DNA of 64,000 bases from Paulinella micropora (GCA_019918135.1 WBZZ01002988.1:198501-262500); one strand, 5' to 3'. Positions 32,952 through 43,698 are shown, counted from the stretch's first letter. The notes: generated from the letters alone by a model not told the origin. Made by a program: numbers and translations.

Positions 32952-35641
32952 ATGTCGACAGAGACCGCCGAAGTGAGTGAATTCTCGGAGGCAGATCAAA
33001 GAAGAGAAGAAGAAGAAGCAGGAGGAGGAGGAGGAGGAAGAGGATTGAATGAAGGAGGAGGAGGATTGAATGAAGGAGGAGGAGATGAAGGAGTAGGAGG
33101 AGGAGTAGAAGAGGGCTGGGATGATGAAGGAAGATATGGAGGAGACGAAGATGAAGGAGGATTTGAACAAGAAGAGACGGGAGGAGGAGGAGCATATGGT
33201 AATCCCTTACCACCTGCCTACACGGGAGGAGGAGGACGAAAAATGATCGACTTGATTCATAGTGATGGAGAGGAGATCACAGTGGAGGAACAACAGTGGG
33301 TGCAAGACCACTATGACCTCACTAAAAAAGAGTTTGATAACAAGATGGGGGTAGAGAAGGATACCTATGTGTGGATCCCTCAGGATCAAAGAAGAGAGAA
33401 AAGTCGTGCTAAAAAGGATGTCTATATCCTATTATCAAACACAGCACAGCTCCTCGGCAAACTGGTCTCTGATCCAGAAGAGAGAAAGAAGATACAGCAT
33501 ATCAAGTTTGGGGACACACACACCCACCTTGAATTACTCGATGCTATCTTTGGGGTGTACACTCAAACCCTGATTTGGGAACGTACATACGGCCCACGAT
33601 GTGAGGGTTACCTCCAGTACACAAACCCAAGAGCAACGGCCAGATTCCTCGCGACTGGTCAGGAGGCAGTCGATGTAACAAAAATGAAGACCAATCTGGG
33701 TTCGAAAAACTCGAGTGGCATATTTCATTTTTTTTACAATGGAAATAAAGGCCTTGGAGGAGGGGAAGGCAGAGATGGAAAAAATCATTAAGGCAGCCGG
33801 AGAAACTCATCCTGTGATTGATGAGTTAGAGAAGACTGACAGAGTTCTGACCAATATCAGACTGTTGATGGGTGCGTTACTGCACAAGGAGGCATGGAAG
33901 AGATGGATTCCTACCAAGGATCACTCTGTCCTTAAATCACTTAGTAACGCACCACCGGTCGCCAACAAAGCAGGTGTTGACCAATATGTGGAGAAATATA
34001 ATTTTCTCAGATCTGCTTCTGAATTGGTGGCCTTTATCACTCATGCTCAAAAGCTGGTGATATCTGAGAAGAAGAAGGCGAAAGAGAATGAGGAGTTCGA
34101 GAAGACGATGAGACTGGAAAGAATGAAAGCAAAAGTGAGTGGTGCAAAGACACACCCTCCGACATATTTGACCCCACCAGCTCCTGCCCCACCAGCCCCT
34201 GCACCCTCGGGCTCAACTACGGTGGTGGTCACAAACACGGAGAAGAAGGACAGACAGAACATCATAAATGCCTTCAAGGGGAAGAAAGGAGGAGTGGCAA
34301 GTCTCATGCTATATGCCAAGACGAGCTCAGACAAAGACTCTGATGCTTCGCTTTTGAGCAAGCTCAAAGAGATCAATGCCTGCATGAAGGCTTTTCCTTG
34401 CGACGAAACGCAGGAATACGAGGCCCTTGTTACTGTTTTTGACCAATCTCTAGTCTCGGAGGGATTTGATCTGACACAGTACAAGTTTTTGAGAAAGAAG
34501 GAGGAGATTAAGAGAAAAAATGCAACAGGCCTAGACGCTCAGTGTGAACTGGCGGTGGCCACACTCATTTCATATTTTCAATCTCATGGATACCAGCATC
34601 TCTGCACTGGTACTCTCATAGGATTTGAAATCTTTGAGACAGTGGCGATGAGTTTGAGGAGTGCTGTTGGCTTGGCGGCGACCCTTACGGAGGTAGTTTC
34701 CTCCTATGGGCTATTCTATGGCCGCAAGTCGATCATCCTCTATTTCTTTTCGGCGTTACACACAGTTAACCCGAGTAAGCTTACTCAGCTCATACAACAA
34801 TGCTCGACGTTTAGCTCAGTGAAGTCCAAGAACTTCCTCGAGACACACGTGTTCGAAAATACGGTTCAAAGCGTTGCTCCGTCAGCAATGTTTCAAAAAG
34901 TGATGAGTGCATGCTCAAACATGGACTCTCACGGAGGCACATACGGCACAGGCAGGCGGTGTACCTGTTGGCGCACAAGCCACGTACACAAACAGAGTTG
35001 CCGGTTGGAAGAGACAGAGAGAGCCAGACCTGAAGACCGCATGTTGGAGGTGGTTCGCGGGCTTGCAGTGTAAGGCACAGATGGAGAACAGAGACTGCTC
35101 TTTCAATCATGATAGGCAGAACCCAACAGCAAGGGCAAATTTTCTGAGCAGGACGGAAGGCAAGGAACCGGGCCTTTTCAATATGCTTCAGATTGCCGCC
35201 GTGAACGAAGGTTGGTATGCCAATATGTGTGATGATGAGGAGTTACGAGAGGCAATCATTACCTACATGAAGAGGATGAAGGAGAAGAAGGAGGAAAGGG
35301 AGAGACAAAAGAACTTAAAGGCCTCTCAAAGAGGACGAGAAGGAGGAGCAGGAGCAGGAGGACGAGGAGGAGGAGGAGGAGGACGAGGACGAGGAACATG
35401 GAGAGGAGCCTCGAGGTGGCAGGGAACCCCTCAGAGAGGAAGAGGAGGAGGTCGGGGATATACCCCTTATGGAGGGAGAGCTGTTCGAGCTCCAGCCCCC
35501 CCACCCAGAGGAGGAGGAGGCTCGTGGGCAAGCTCCAACCCAAATTTCGGTCGAGCTCAGGCCTACAACACTGCCTCGGAGACCGATACGTCATCCTACC
35601 CGGACACTACTCAAGGTAATCGTTTCGAGGTGGTGGAATGA
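32952..35641 (+). pseudogene. retrotransposon Gag
   Basis: Acidic Gly/Glu-rich N-terminus (32952 on), helical capsid-like middle, then a CCCH-like knuckle ACWRWFAGLQCKAQ...CSFNH (C-x8-C-x8-C-x3-H, ~35040-35110) and a long Arg/Gly-rich tail (RGGGGGGRGRG). The frame shifts by +1 in a T-run near 33730 and again near 34940, and ends at TGA 35639-35641 in the same frame as pol. Gag would form the particle; the CCCH and RGG parts would bind RNA. The two shifts look like mutations. Confidence 0.8.
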
Positions 35642-36712
35642 CTGGAGGGGGAAGAAGAGAGGAAGGAGAAGACTGTGAAGTTTAACCCTAAAGTCACAGT
35701 GCTTTCTAATGCTGTTGTGCAGACTGGGCCAACGCTTCCTCTATGTGAAAACAAAGATGTGGGTACACAGAGACTGCAGCCCCAAGGTAGTCTCATACCC
35801 GTTCATACAGCACGGTTACCAATGATAACTGATGCAAATAGGAAGGCGAGACTTGCGATGGAGGCGAGGAGGCCAATGGCAGACGTATCGCCTCGGCCAA
35901 GCAAACAACCACGAACAGACTCAATGTCTACGGTCGCGGCGGGTGGCGAGCAAAAAGACAATGTGTGTACTCAAGTACCACAAGACAATGTCGCTCAAAT
36001 AGTAAACGCACCAGTACCGCAGAATAATAAAAATGTTAATGAGGTGAAGCAGGAGGAGAAGAAGGAGGAGTTGAAAAACTTAGAGACAAGACTCCAAAAT
36101 TTGGAACGTAAAGTTCTTGTTCTCGCAGCCAATATACACAGGCCCGATGCTCTGTGTTATACGGAACTTTATTGTGAAACATTGAAGACAATATTAAAAG
36201 TTGGTAATGATACGATGGCGAATATTAATATTGTCGGCCGGAAGTTTTTAATCGATACCGGGACTGGGTGGACGGAAATATGAAAAAAGTCAACGGGCAC
36301 TCTCAAAGGAGTGAGCAGCCGGACGGATATCACGGGAATCATCACACTGACCTTTAAATTGAAATCCGCACGAGTATACCGTATGGACCTCTATGTCGTC
36401 CCCGGTTACCACGGGTCAATATTACTATCGTATGACCAATTGGCTACGATGGGGGCTGTGATTGATTGCGCCGCACGGCGAGTGATATATGGAGTAAAAA
36501 GAGGAGAAGAGAACGATATTGATCCCTTCAACGCTACTGACTCTTATGAGGCTTATGAGCTGAGTCTAGCGACGGATCACAAAAAGATGGCCATCGCACA
36601 TGAGGCACTTGAGGTGTACGTTCACCCCCATGTCGTAAGACCGGATGAACTGTCCTGGACCGACAATTGGGAATCCCAAGTGTGCACTGTCACAGTTCCG
36701 ACATGCCATTAG
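35642..36712 (+). pseudogene. retrotransposon linker and aspartic protease
   Basis: Same frame as the end of gag and pol. A Lys/Glu coiled coil (~36040-36110) is followed by the protease with FLIDTGTG (36247) and a later ILLSYDQLATMGAVID block. A TGA (36281-36283) falls inside the protease domain, 8 codons after DTG, and a TAG (36710-36712) ends the segment. The stop within the domain implies a nonsense change, not a natural boundary. Confidence 0.75.
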
Positions 36713-36787
36713 GACAAAAAGTCTATTGATGACTTAATCGAGAAGCGAAAGGAGGAGATTATATGTGTCGCACAAAGAAGCCCGTCG

Positions 36788-39700
36788 TTGGCGAGATTCG
36801 CGGAAGGAGTAGGAACAGATGTCCATATTACTAACGGATACTGTTTCCATGCGAAAGTAGGAGAAGAAAAAAGGGAGGAGTTTGTACCAAGGAGAACGGG
36901 GCGAATCCCGGATACTCCACCAGAAACTATTAAAAGTTTTATTACTGATTTCTGGGGTGACGAGCCCACGTGGCCGCGTTCACTGTCTGAAGTGAAGAAA
37001 TGCTTACGGACTTTATTCGAAAATAATAAGCCGTATACTATTATCCTGCCATATAATGAGAAGGCGATATGGGCGCAGGAAATAAGGGACCGGCTTATTG
37101 ATCATCCTATACCGGTACCCTCTCGCAAGCAACAGCTAGTGGTGGCTTGTCGTATGGGAACTCGTGAGCAGAGCAGTGCATACAAGCGGAAGCTCAGAGA
37201 CCTCGACAAGTTGAAATTGATACCGCAAGCATTCACATGCCTTGATGGTTTTTACACCCGTAAAGCTCCTTTGCAATACGCGAGACTCATTGACATGCTG
37301 GTGGAGCTCGGTAAAGATGATGAGCCGGACACGGTCACGTATGAAAAGACGGGCCTAGATGATGTCTCGGAAGAGGACTTAGGCTTGGAGGAGGACAGAG
37401 AACCCCTCAAGCAGCATAAGCAGATGTCTGATGAAGATTTTCAAGCGGCGGCGCGGAAAATATTGGAAGAAGGAGTAGGCACGGAGAAGGAGAAGGAGCT
37501 TTTAAAAGCCAAATTAGAGGCGAACAAGGAAATTTTTGACCCTCCACATGCAGGTGGTGTCAAGCCTGAAGATTTCACTGCGGTTATTTACAAAATACCG
37601 GGTGCGGAGCCGTCACCGGCACCACGAAGGGCGAATTTGAGTATACATGAGGCGAAGATAGCGGAGGAGCTAGCAATACAGCTGCTCAATGAGGACTTTA
37701 TTGAGAGATCAACATCTCCAATAGTCTCACAACCGAGAATAGTGCCGAAGCCAGGAGGAGAATGGCGCCTGACAGTTAACTATGCTCGTGTTAACAAGGT
37801 GCTGGAGGAAGAGAGAAATCCTCTCCCGACATTAGAAGAAGGAAGGAGAGTACTGCGGAATGCAAAATTCTATTCGGTCATTGACCTTAAGAATGGCTTC
37901 TGGCAGATACCACTGGAGGAAAAGTCCAGATGGCTGACGGCGTTTGTGGTGGGTATGGAAATATACCAATGGAAAGTGCTTCCGATGGGCCTCAAGCAAG
38001 CCCCAGGACTTTTCCAGAAGGCGATGCAGAAGATGTTGAGCAGTCAGTACGATGATTTGTCTGACGGTGGCTTTATGAGAAGGCGGGGACAGAAGGCGGG
38101 AGAATATGCATTTTGCTATATCGATGACATTATCGTATACTCTAACACAATGGAGGAGCATATCGATCATTTGTCCGATATATTCAGGCGCATCGGAGCT
38201 TTTGGCCTGAAGTGCAATCTAAAGAAGTGTCAACTTGCCAAGACGAGTGTGACATACTTAGGGTACGAGATCTCCCATAATCGAGTCTCGATATCCAAAG
38301 AGAAGAGGGAGGAGATTATGAATCGACCGATACCGAAGAACCGCACTGAATTGCACTCATTCCTTGCGATGGCGCAATACTATAGCCAGTTTATACCCGA
38401 TTGGGGTGCAACACGGGCTAAAGTGGAGAAAATGATAGATTTTGGAGACTTTGAGAAGTGGGACGAAGAGGCTTTGCAAGCGTTTCATGCGCTCAAAGAT
38501 CTCATTTACAAAGACCCGAAAGACGGAGGACTGGTGTTAACGATGCCCGACTTTACGAAACAATTCGTAGTCGATACAGACGCATCTAAGTTTGCGATTG
38601 GGGCTGTATTACAACAAGAGGATGAGGAGAAGAAATTACGCCCAATCATGTTTATTAGTAGGAAGTTGTGTGCGGCGGAGAGAAACTATTGCACAAGGCA
38701 AAGAGAGGCGTTGGCGGTAGTATGGGCCCTCAAGAGGCTCAGAGAGTATTTGTGGGGAGGACCTCAATTTACTGTCAGAACTGATCATCATAACCTGTTA
38801 TGGTTGATGAATCATGAACAGACGGGACGGCTGGCGCGGTGGCAAGCGTTCTTGTCTTGTTTCGATTTTACAATGGTCCATCTACCGGGAAAGCGAAATG
38901 TGGTCGCTGATAGCCTCTCTAGGCTAGAGTTTAACTCAGAAGTATCGGCGTTGGTGTCCACGGTGGAGATGGAAGACTTGTCCACTGACAAGGTGTATGA
39001 GGTCAGCCACATTGAGGCGATGGAGATGGCGAGTGGAGTCCGATATGACCGCACAGGTCTACGGTACAGTCCACAAGGCCCGGATCACGGGATATGTTGT
39101 GAGCTACATACCCAGGAGGACGCTGAGTGGTCCTATGAGGTATATGAGAATGCGAAGGCGAACATAAGAGAGGAAGAGGAGACGCAGGAAGTTTATGCGG
39201 AGCCTCCTCAAGAGCGGAGAAGTGACCTAGACGATGACCCGGAAAGAATCGGGGTACGGCTAGAAGATGGTACTATCCATATAGCCTCGCCTACCGCATG
39301 GAGGCAACAACAGGCTCAAGATCCGGAGTTTAAAGAACTGATACAGTTATATCAGAACCCGGATGAGCTACGGATGACGAAAGCGATCAAAGATCAGATG
39401 AAGGAGATGGGATGGAGAGATGGTCTACTGTGGTACAAGGGCCTTCACGGTCGCTATGCGTCACAGCCGGACAAATGGACCCTTTGGGTACCGGAGAGTC
39501 TGAGACGATTTATATTTGTCGCAGCCCACAATTGCCCACTTTTGGCGCATCCGGGTCGACAACGAACTCATATGTTCGTAGCGAGGCGATTCTGGTGGAA
39601 GAAGATGAAGGAGGAGATAGATCAGGCGGTGGATGCATGCATCCCGTGCAAGATAAACAAAACACCACTGAAGGCAAATTTCGGCCTGATTGGCGAATTT

Positions 39701-41455
39701 CCTCTTCATGCGGGGATGTTTGAGTTTATACACATTGATCATGTGGGACCTTTCCCAGAATCGAAGGATGGTTACAAATACCTCCTTACGGCTATTGACA
39801 GAGCCACCAACTATGTGTGGATCATCCCTGTCAAAGACGTTACCGGCAAGACGACGGCCGAGGCGCTGATCGATAGGATCATCTCACAGATCGGAGTACC
39901 AAGAAAGATATGTTCTGATCGAGGCTCGGACTTTAATAACGAGGTCATCGACAAACTATCTAAGTATTACGGGATGAAATGGCAATATGTTACTGCCTAT
40001 AACCCGCGAGCAAATGGGAAAATCGAGCGGGTACACAGACCCCTCAAAGCCTCGCTAAAGATGTATTGCACGAAGAAGGAGAATCAAAGAGCATGGGTCG
40101 AGGCAGCACCATCATTTGCGTTTGCAATGAACTGTCTACCCTCTACGGCGTTAGGAGGCTCGAAGAGCTCAATCTCGCCATATCAGTTAGTATATGGGCG
40201 TGAGCCTGATATCCCGACTTCGCTCCTTCACCCAAAAGACACTTGGGCGGATGCGGATGAGTTGTTTGGGATGAGACTTAGAGTGAAGATGGAGGCGGAA
40301 CAAATAGTCAGGGCGCATAGAGAGGCGGAGCGCCGAAAGACTGATGCTGAAGGGGTGCGACAAGCGCACTTGGATCAGATCAAATTCCAGGTCGGGGATA
40401 TTGTACTATTGTACCATCCTCAAGTCCCGAAGGGAGTCAGCTCTAAGCTGTTCACTCACTGGAAAGGACCTTATCAGATTATGGAACAGACGGGACCTCT
40501 GAATTACAAGATCAGGGGTAGAGGGAAGGTGCAAATTGTGAATGTAAGAAGGCTGATTAAGTATGATCCCTTCTTACTGGAAGATGAATCCGTTGAGGAG
40601 GCGTTAAAACGGATGAAGGATGATTTCAAAGAGGTGCCGCCCATCCACAAGGAGGCTGGCATAGACCAAGACGATGCTTATCGGGCACCGATAGCTGAGA
40701 AGGAGGAGAGTGAGGTGGACAGCAAGGAGAAGACTGACCGCATAAGCGCGGTGGGGACTCAGTCCAAGTCTCCGCGAGAGCATAGCGGAAAGAAGGAGAA
40801 GATCACAGAGGCGCAGCTAAGGAGAGCGCGGAATGATCTTATCAACGACCAACCGAGGAAGGCGATGAGGTCGATGAGATCAAAGGACGTCCACCAGGAG
40901 GAGGAGGGGACGGACACTGACCCAAACGCGGGCAACGTTGAGATTGTCCATGAGCGATGGAAGGAAGGCGATGCGATAGCAACCATCGCATGGGTGAAAA
41001 ATGTTTTCTATCTGATGAGACCAGCGGAACAACATGTCGCTGATGACACTCTCTCAGACTTATACTTGATGCGGGTCGTGGCGGTCCCACGACAGATGCG
41101 TGTCACACGGACACTCAAAATATCATCAGCCGCAAAGATAGTACAACCGATACTCCAGTTCTGGAGAAGTATGGACCCGGTTGAGGTTCCAAAGGCAAGA
41201 CATTATCTGCCAGTATATAAAGACGCAAAAAGTCTCGAGACATGGGATGATACAATTACTCCCAGAGACAAGGATTACACTGCGTGGACCATTCAGACAC
41301 TGCCAAGAGGAGTGCTTGATGTCCCTTTTGAATTATCGTTGGGCGGAATCCCTAATAAGATCTGGGACATTCTCGAACAGTCAAAGTTCGATCTGACTTT
41401 TGTTGGTGGTCCTCCACCAGGCAAAGAAATCCGCGCCAGACGACGAAGGCAGTGA
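36788..41455 (+). CDS. retrotransposon Pol: reverse transcriptase, RNase H, integrase
   Basis: 1555-residue open frame. RT at ~residues 285-505 with YIDD (~445); RNase H at ~590-720 (DTDASKFAIGAVL, RTDHHNLLWL); integrase zinc finger (~905-960), core with first Asp in HIDHVGPF, second in CSDRGSDFN, Glu in GKIERVH; GPY/F-like module (HWKGPYQIM, ~1235). RT-RH-IN order is that of Ty3/gypsy (Metaviridae). About 280 residues follow with no recognised domain. The first ATG-like start is uncertain because the frame is open upstream to 36713. Confidence 0.92.
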   Translation: MARFAEGVGTDVHITNGYCFHAKVGEEKREEFVPRRTGRIPDTPPETIKSFITDFWGDEPTWPRSLSEVKKCLRTLFENNKPYTIILPYNEKAIWAQEIRDRLIDHPIPVPSRKQQLVVACRMGTREQSSAYKRKLRDLDKLKLIPQAFTCLDGFYTRKAPLQYARLIDMLVELGKDDEPDTVTYEKTGLDDVSEEDLGLEEDREPLKQHKQMSDEDFQAAARKILEEGVGTEKEKELLKAKLEANKEIFDPPHAGGVKPEDFTAVIYKIPGAEPSPAPRRANLSIHEAKIAEELAIQLLNEDFIERSTSPIVSQPRIVPKPGGEWRLTVNYARVNKVLEEERNPLPTLEEGRRVLRNAKFYSVIDLKNGFWQIPLEEKSRWLTAFVVGMEIYQWKVLPMGLKQAPGLFQKAMQKMLSSQYDDLSDGGFMRRRGQKAGEYAFCYIDDIIVYSNTMEEHIDHLSDIFRRIGAFGLKCNLKKCQLAKTSVTYLGYEISHNRVSISKEKREEIMNRPIPKNRTELHSFLAMAQYYSQFIPDWGATRAKVEKMIDFGDFEKWDEEALQAFHALKDLIYKDPKDGGLVLTMPDFTKQFVVDTDASKFAIGAVLQQEDEEKKLRPIMFISRKLCAAERNYCTRQREALAVVWALKRLREYLWGGPQFTVRTDHHNLLWLMNHEQTGRLARWQAFLSCFDFTMVHLPGKRNVVADSLSRLEFNSEVSALVSTVEMEDLSTDKVYEVSHIEAMEMASGVRYDRTGLRYSPQGPDHGICCELHTQEDAEWSYEVYENAKANIREEEETQEVYAEPPQERRSDLDDDPERIGVRLEDGTIHIASPTAWRQQQAQDPEFKELIQLYQNPDELRMTKAIKDQMKEMGWRDGLLWYKGLHGRYASQPDKWTLWVPESLRRFIFVAAHNCPLLAHPGRQRTHMFVARRFWWKKMKEEIDQAVDACIPCKINKTPLKANFGLIGEFPLHAGMFEFIHIDHVGPFPESKDGYKYLLTAIDRATNYVWIIPVKDVTGKTTAEALIDRIISQIGVPRKICSDRGSDFNNEVIDKLSKYYGMKWQYVTAYNPRANGKIERVHRPLKASLKMYCTKKENQRAWVEAAPSFAFAMNCLPSTALGGSKSSISPYQLVYGREPDIPTSLLHPKDTWADADELFGMRLRVKMEAEQIVRAHREAERRKTDAEGVRQAHLDQIKFQVGDIVLLYHPQVPKGVSSKLFTHWKGPYQIMEQTGPLNYKIRGRGKVQIVNVRRLIKYDPFLLEDESVEEALKRMKDDFKEVPPIHKEAGIDQDDAYRAPIAEKEESEVDSKEKTDRISAVGTQSKSPREHSGKKEKITEAQLRRARNDLINDQPRKAMRSMRSKDVHQEEEGTDTDPNAGNVEIVHERWKEGDAIATIAWVKNVFYLMRPAEQHVADDTLSDLYLMRVVAVPRQMRVTRTLKISSAAKIVQPILQFWRSMDPVEVPKARHYLPVYKDAKSLETWDDTITPRDKDYTAWTIQTLPRGVLDVPFELSLGGIPNKIWDILEQSKFDLTFVGGPPPGKEIRARRRRQ

Positions 41456-42299
41456 CAAAGAAACTATTTTTCTTTATGCGTCTCAAATAAACTGATTGAT
41501 TGCCCACGGCGTATCATGATTTGATCATGCATCATCAGTTATCAATATGAATATTAAAAAGACTCAGTGATATAACTTGGCATTCGATCGCAACATACGA
41601 GTGCGAAAGGTCGATCGACGATGATACTACACCGTATACGGGGATCGCTAGTGTATTGAGCGATGGTGTTCCCGGGTATGACCCTTTCCAAGTCCTGGGA
41701 TGATGTTCTCGAAAATGAAATGTTCTCTGAAACTTTCATTAAATTATTTTTTACGATAGATTATATACTGTCGTACCTGAGCACGGTCAATCTCTACTTG
41801 TGTCGGTATATCGCAGGGTCGGGTACATACACCTCGACTTCGGATATAGCTATTAGGACTGGCCCCCTAATACTATATCATAGGATATCCGCCTTATACA
41901 AGGGTATGTCATTAAAAAAGACAATGTACTTACGATCTCCCTGTGAATAATAATAATAATAATGATAATGATAAGAAGAAGAAGGAGATCAAAGGGGGAA
42001 TCGTACTACAGCACCACGTTGCTTGTATTTTTTTATTAATTGTACGTTTGTTCTTGACATACTGCCGAAAAAAAAAAAGAAAAAAAAAAGAAATTGAGGG
42101 GAAGGAGTTCAAAATTTACAAGAAAGGCTAGAGAATCCGCTTTGACGTGCCGTATGAGGATATATTTATCGTCTTTTAGCGTCTATCCGTGGGTCGATGC
42201 GCTGTGTGGCATGACTCCATAGCGCATACTATTTGCAGAAAGAAATCAGAAGGTGTATGACGAAAATGCTATTTCCGTCATAAAATCGGGAGGGGGTAC
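41456..42299 (+). other. retrotransposon 3' non-coding region with polypurine tract
   Basis: No credible gene. It holds an AAT/AAG-rich stretch near 41946-41985 and A-runs near 42068-42090. The tract AAAATCGGGAGGGGG (42282-42296) just before the 3' LTR is the plus-strand primer site. Confidence 0.75.
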
Positions 42300-42536
42300 T
42301 GTAGGCATCACCCCCCGGATAGCCGGTAAAAAATACCTTTTCCTGGTGACAGGTGCACCAGCTTGTTTTTCAGTATTATTTGTCCGGATTGGACCTGATG
42401 CCATTTTATTCCTGGTCTGTTGCCGTTTTCCTTTTTGGCTTTACTGAGCTAATATAACGAGACATCATTCTCATCTTTTGAGGACTGTGTTTGGTTGTAT
42501 TATCGACTTTTTACGAGCTATCGTTGGGGCATTACA
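42300..42536 (+). repeat. 3' LTR
   Basis: 237 bp, ~97% identical by eye to the 5' LTR; starts TGTAGG and ends ATTACA. Confidence 0.95.
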
Positions 42537-42873
42537 GCTTTCATTTATTCCTAGTTCGTGTTCCTTGTGCTGTCGTCCTTATGATATCATAATTACCATA
42601 CGCAACAAGTCTCTGTAATTTTCTTTCATCTCTTTTTTCTCTTCAATCGTAGGTAAAGGTGGTGCTATTGGTATAGCATGGTGTTCAAAATACACCGCAC
42701 CTCTTACTTGGTTCAAGTAGTTTTGGGCTGTCGGTGTATCAATTTTATACCCCTTACCTTCGGTTTGATATATAGCACATCCCGACCCCTGACAGACTTG
42801 ATTTCGTAATTTATCTTATATTCCCTTAATCTATCCAACTGTAGACCTTGCAGTTATACGTGTGTGTCTCCAT
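42537..42873 (-). pseudogene. E1 DNA polymerase B, amino-terminal piece cut off by the retrotransposon
   Basis: Starting at ATG 42873, short in-phase blocks match the E2 polymerase start: LDRLREYKINYEI against LDKLAEAKITYQI, then DVLYIKPK against NKLYVKKP. The frame is interrupted by at least two indels before the LTR. Roughly 40-50 residues present in E2 between this piece and the part left of the LTR are not found. Confidence 0.6.
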
Positions 42874-42958
42874 GTTTGATAATATATCAGTGTGTCAATT
42901 TTTTTTTCTAAATTAAATATTAAATAGAAATTTTTTATATTTATAAATTTTCAATCAT

Positions 42959-43338
42959 TTAAATAGAAATTAAAATTTTTTCATTTTTTGAAATATGTCT
43001 TTTGGAGTTATTGTGTGTAATAAGTGCTGATTGAGATACAGCTATAAAATTACATAACTCACAATAATATTTTTTACTCTCTCTTATTTTATCAAACCTC
43101 TCTTTTTGCTTACAATTTAAAATGTTTTTGTTTATTGCCCAGTATTGCTTTTGATAATCTCTAACTTTCTTACTTTCTTTTTCATAATATTGTTTATGAT
43201 ATTGCTTGTGATATTGTTTTTGATATTCAATTCGTTTCCTTTCGTTCTCATCTTTAAATTCTCGTTCATCAAATTTATGTCGTTCTCTTGTTCCATCAGT
43301 AATATTAGGGCCAATAGCATTATTTAAATTTAATGTAG
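42959..43338 (-). pseudogene. E1 terminal small basic protein with C2H2 zinc finger
   Basis: A minus-strand frame of ~115 codons, rich in Lys/Gln/Tyr, ends with YYCELCNFIAVSQSAL followed by two spaced His (C-x2-C-x12-H-x5-H). No ATG is in frame at the start, so it is probably broken. Its coiled basic part resembles the 71-residue gene at the left end of E2 (43699-43914), which lacks the finger. Terminal position next to polymerase in both. Confidence 0.5.
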
Positions 43339-43514
43339 GTTAATACTACTATAGGTATTACTATAGCACAGTTATCTTTTATATAAAATAAGGCTATTTT
43401 TATATAAATTCGTCTTACTATTAATTTCAATAAAAATATACATAATTTCATCCAAATTCAATACAAGCATTCTTAATCAATAAATAGTCCATATTTGAAT
43501 TTCTCTCAAACTCT
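43339..43514. other. spacer between E1 and E2
   Basis: AT-rich. Contains CAGTTATCTTTT at ~43370, resembling the inner end of the E2 terminal repeat and possibly the outer end of E1. No gene seen. Confidence 0.4.
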
Positions 43515-43519
43515 AAAAA

Positions 43520-43658
43520 AAAGATAACTCATCTATCTTTTGCCAAATCAACACGAAGAGACATCAAAACCCGTCTCTTGGTTTTTACTGCTGTGCTAGA
43601 CTTAGTTATCTTTTTTTGAAAAAATGAAAGTCCTCTCCTGTTGCGAGTTTGATTAATT
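43520..43658 (+). repeat. E2 left terminal inverted repeat
   Basis: Reverse complement of 63862-64000 with about three mismatches. It begins AAAGATAACTCATCT. An inner inverted copy of its first bases, AGTTATCTTTTTTT (43604-43617), lies 75 nt inside, so the outermost ~100 bp can fold on itself. Confidence 0.9.
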
Positions 43659-43698
43659 TCCATTTAAATATAATAAAAATATATTATATATAATATAA

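Larger units (their letters stand above)
31929..42536 (+). mobile_element. Ty3/gypsy-type LTR retrotransposon inserted in the E1 polymerase gene
   Basis: Two 237-bp LTRs (TGTAGGCATC...GGCATTACA), a primer-binding site, gag, protease, reverse transcriptase, RNase H, integrase and a polypurine tract appear in canonical order on the plus strand. The LTRs differ at about seven positions, all in their 3' third, so insertion was fairly recent. Flanking bases (ATATC left, GCTTT right) show no target-site duplication. Polymerase homology resumes on the right with a stretch missing, suggesting loss of some target DNA. Confidence 0.92.
12880..43385. mobile_element. endogenous Polinton/Maverick-type virus E1 (interrupted by an LTR retrotransposon)
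   Basis: A set of virus hallmark genes runs from a coiled-coil gene (minus, 12990) through integrase, fibre, ATPase, protease, penton and capsid candidates to DNA polymerase B (minus, split). Net viral length without the 10.6-kb insertion is about 20 kb, usual for Polintons. Terminal inverted repeats were not identified. The right boundary is placed near a TIR-like CAGTTATCTTTT at ~43370; the left boundary near 12.9 kb is an estimate from gene content. Several genes are broken. Confidence 0.8.

Noticed and set aside
41663-41950. 95-codon frame after retrotransposon pol
   Set aside because: No retroviral env or other recognisable features, and lies in the 3' non-coding region.
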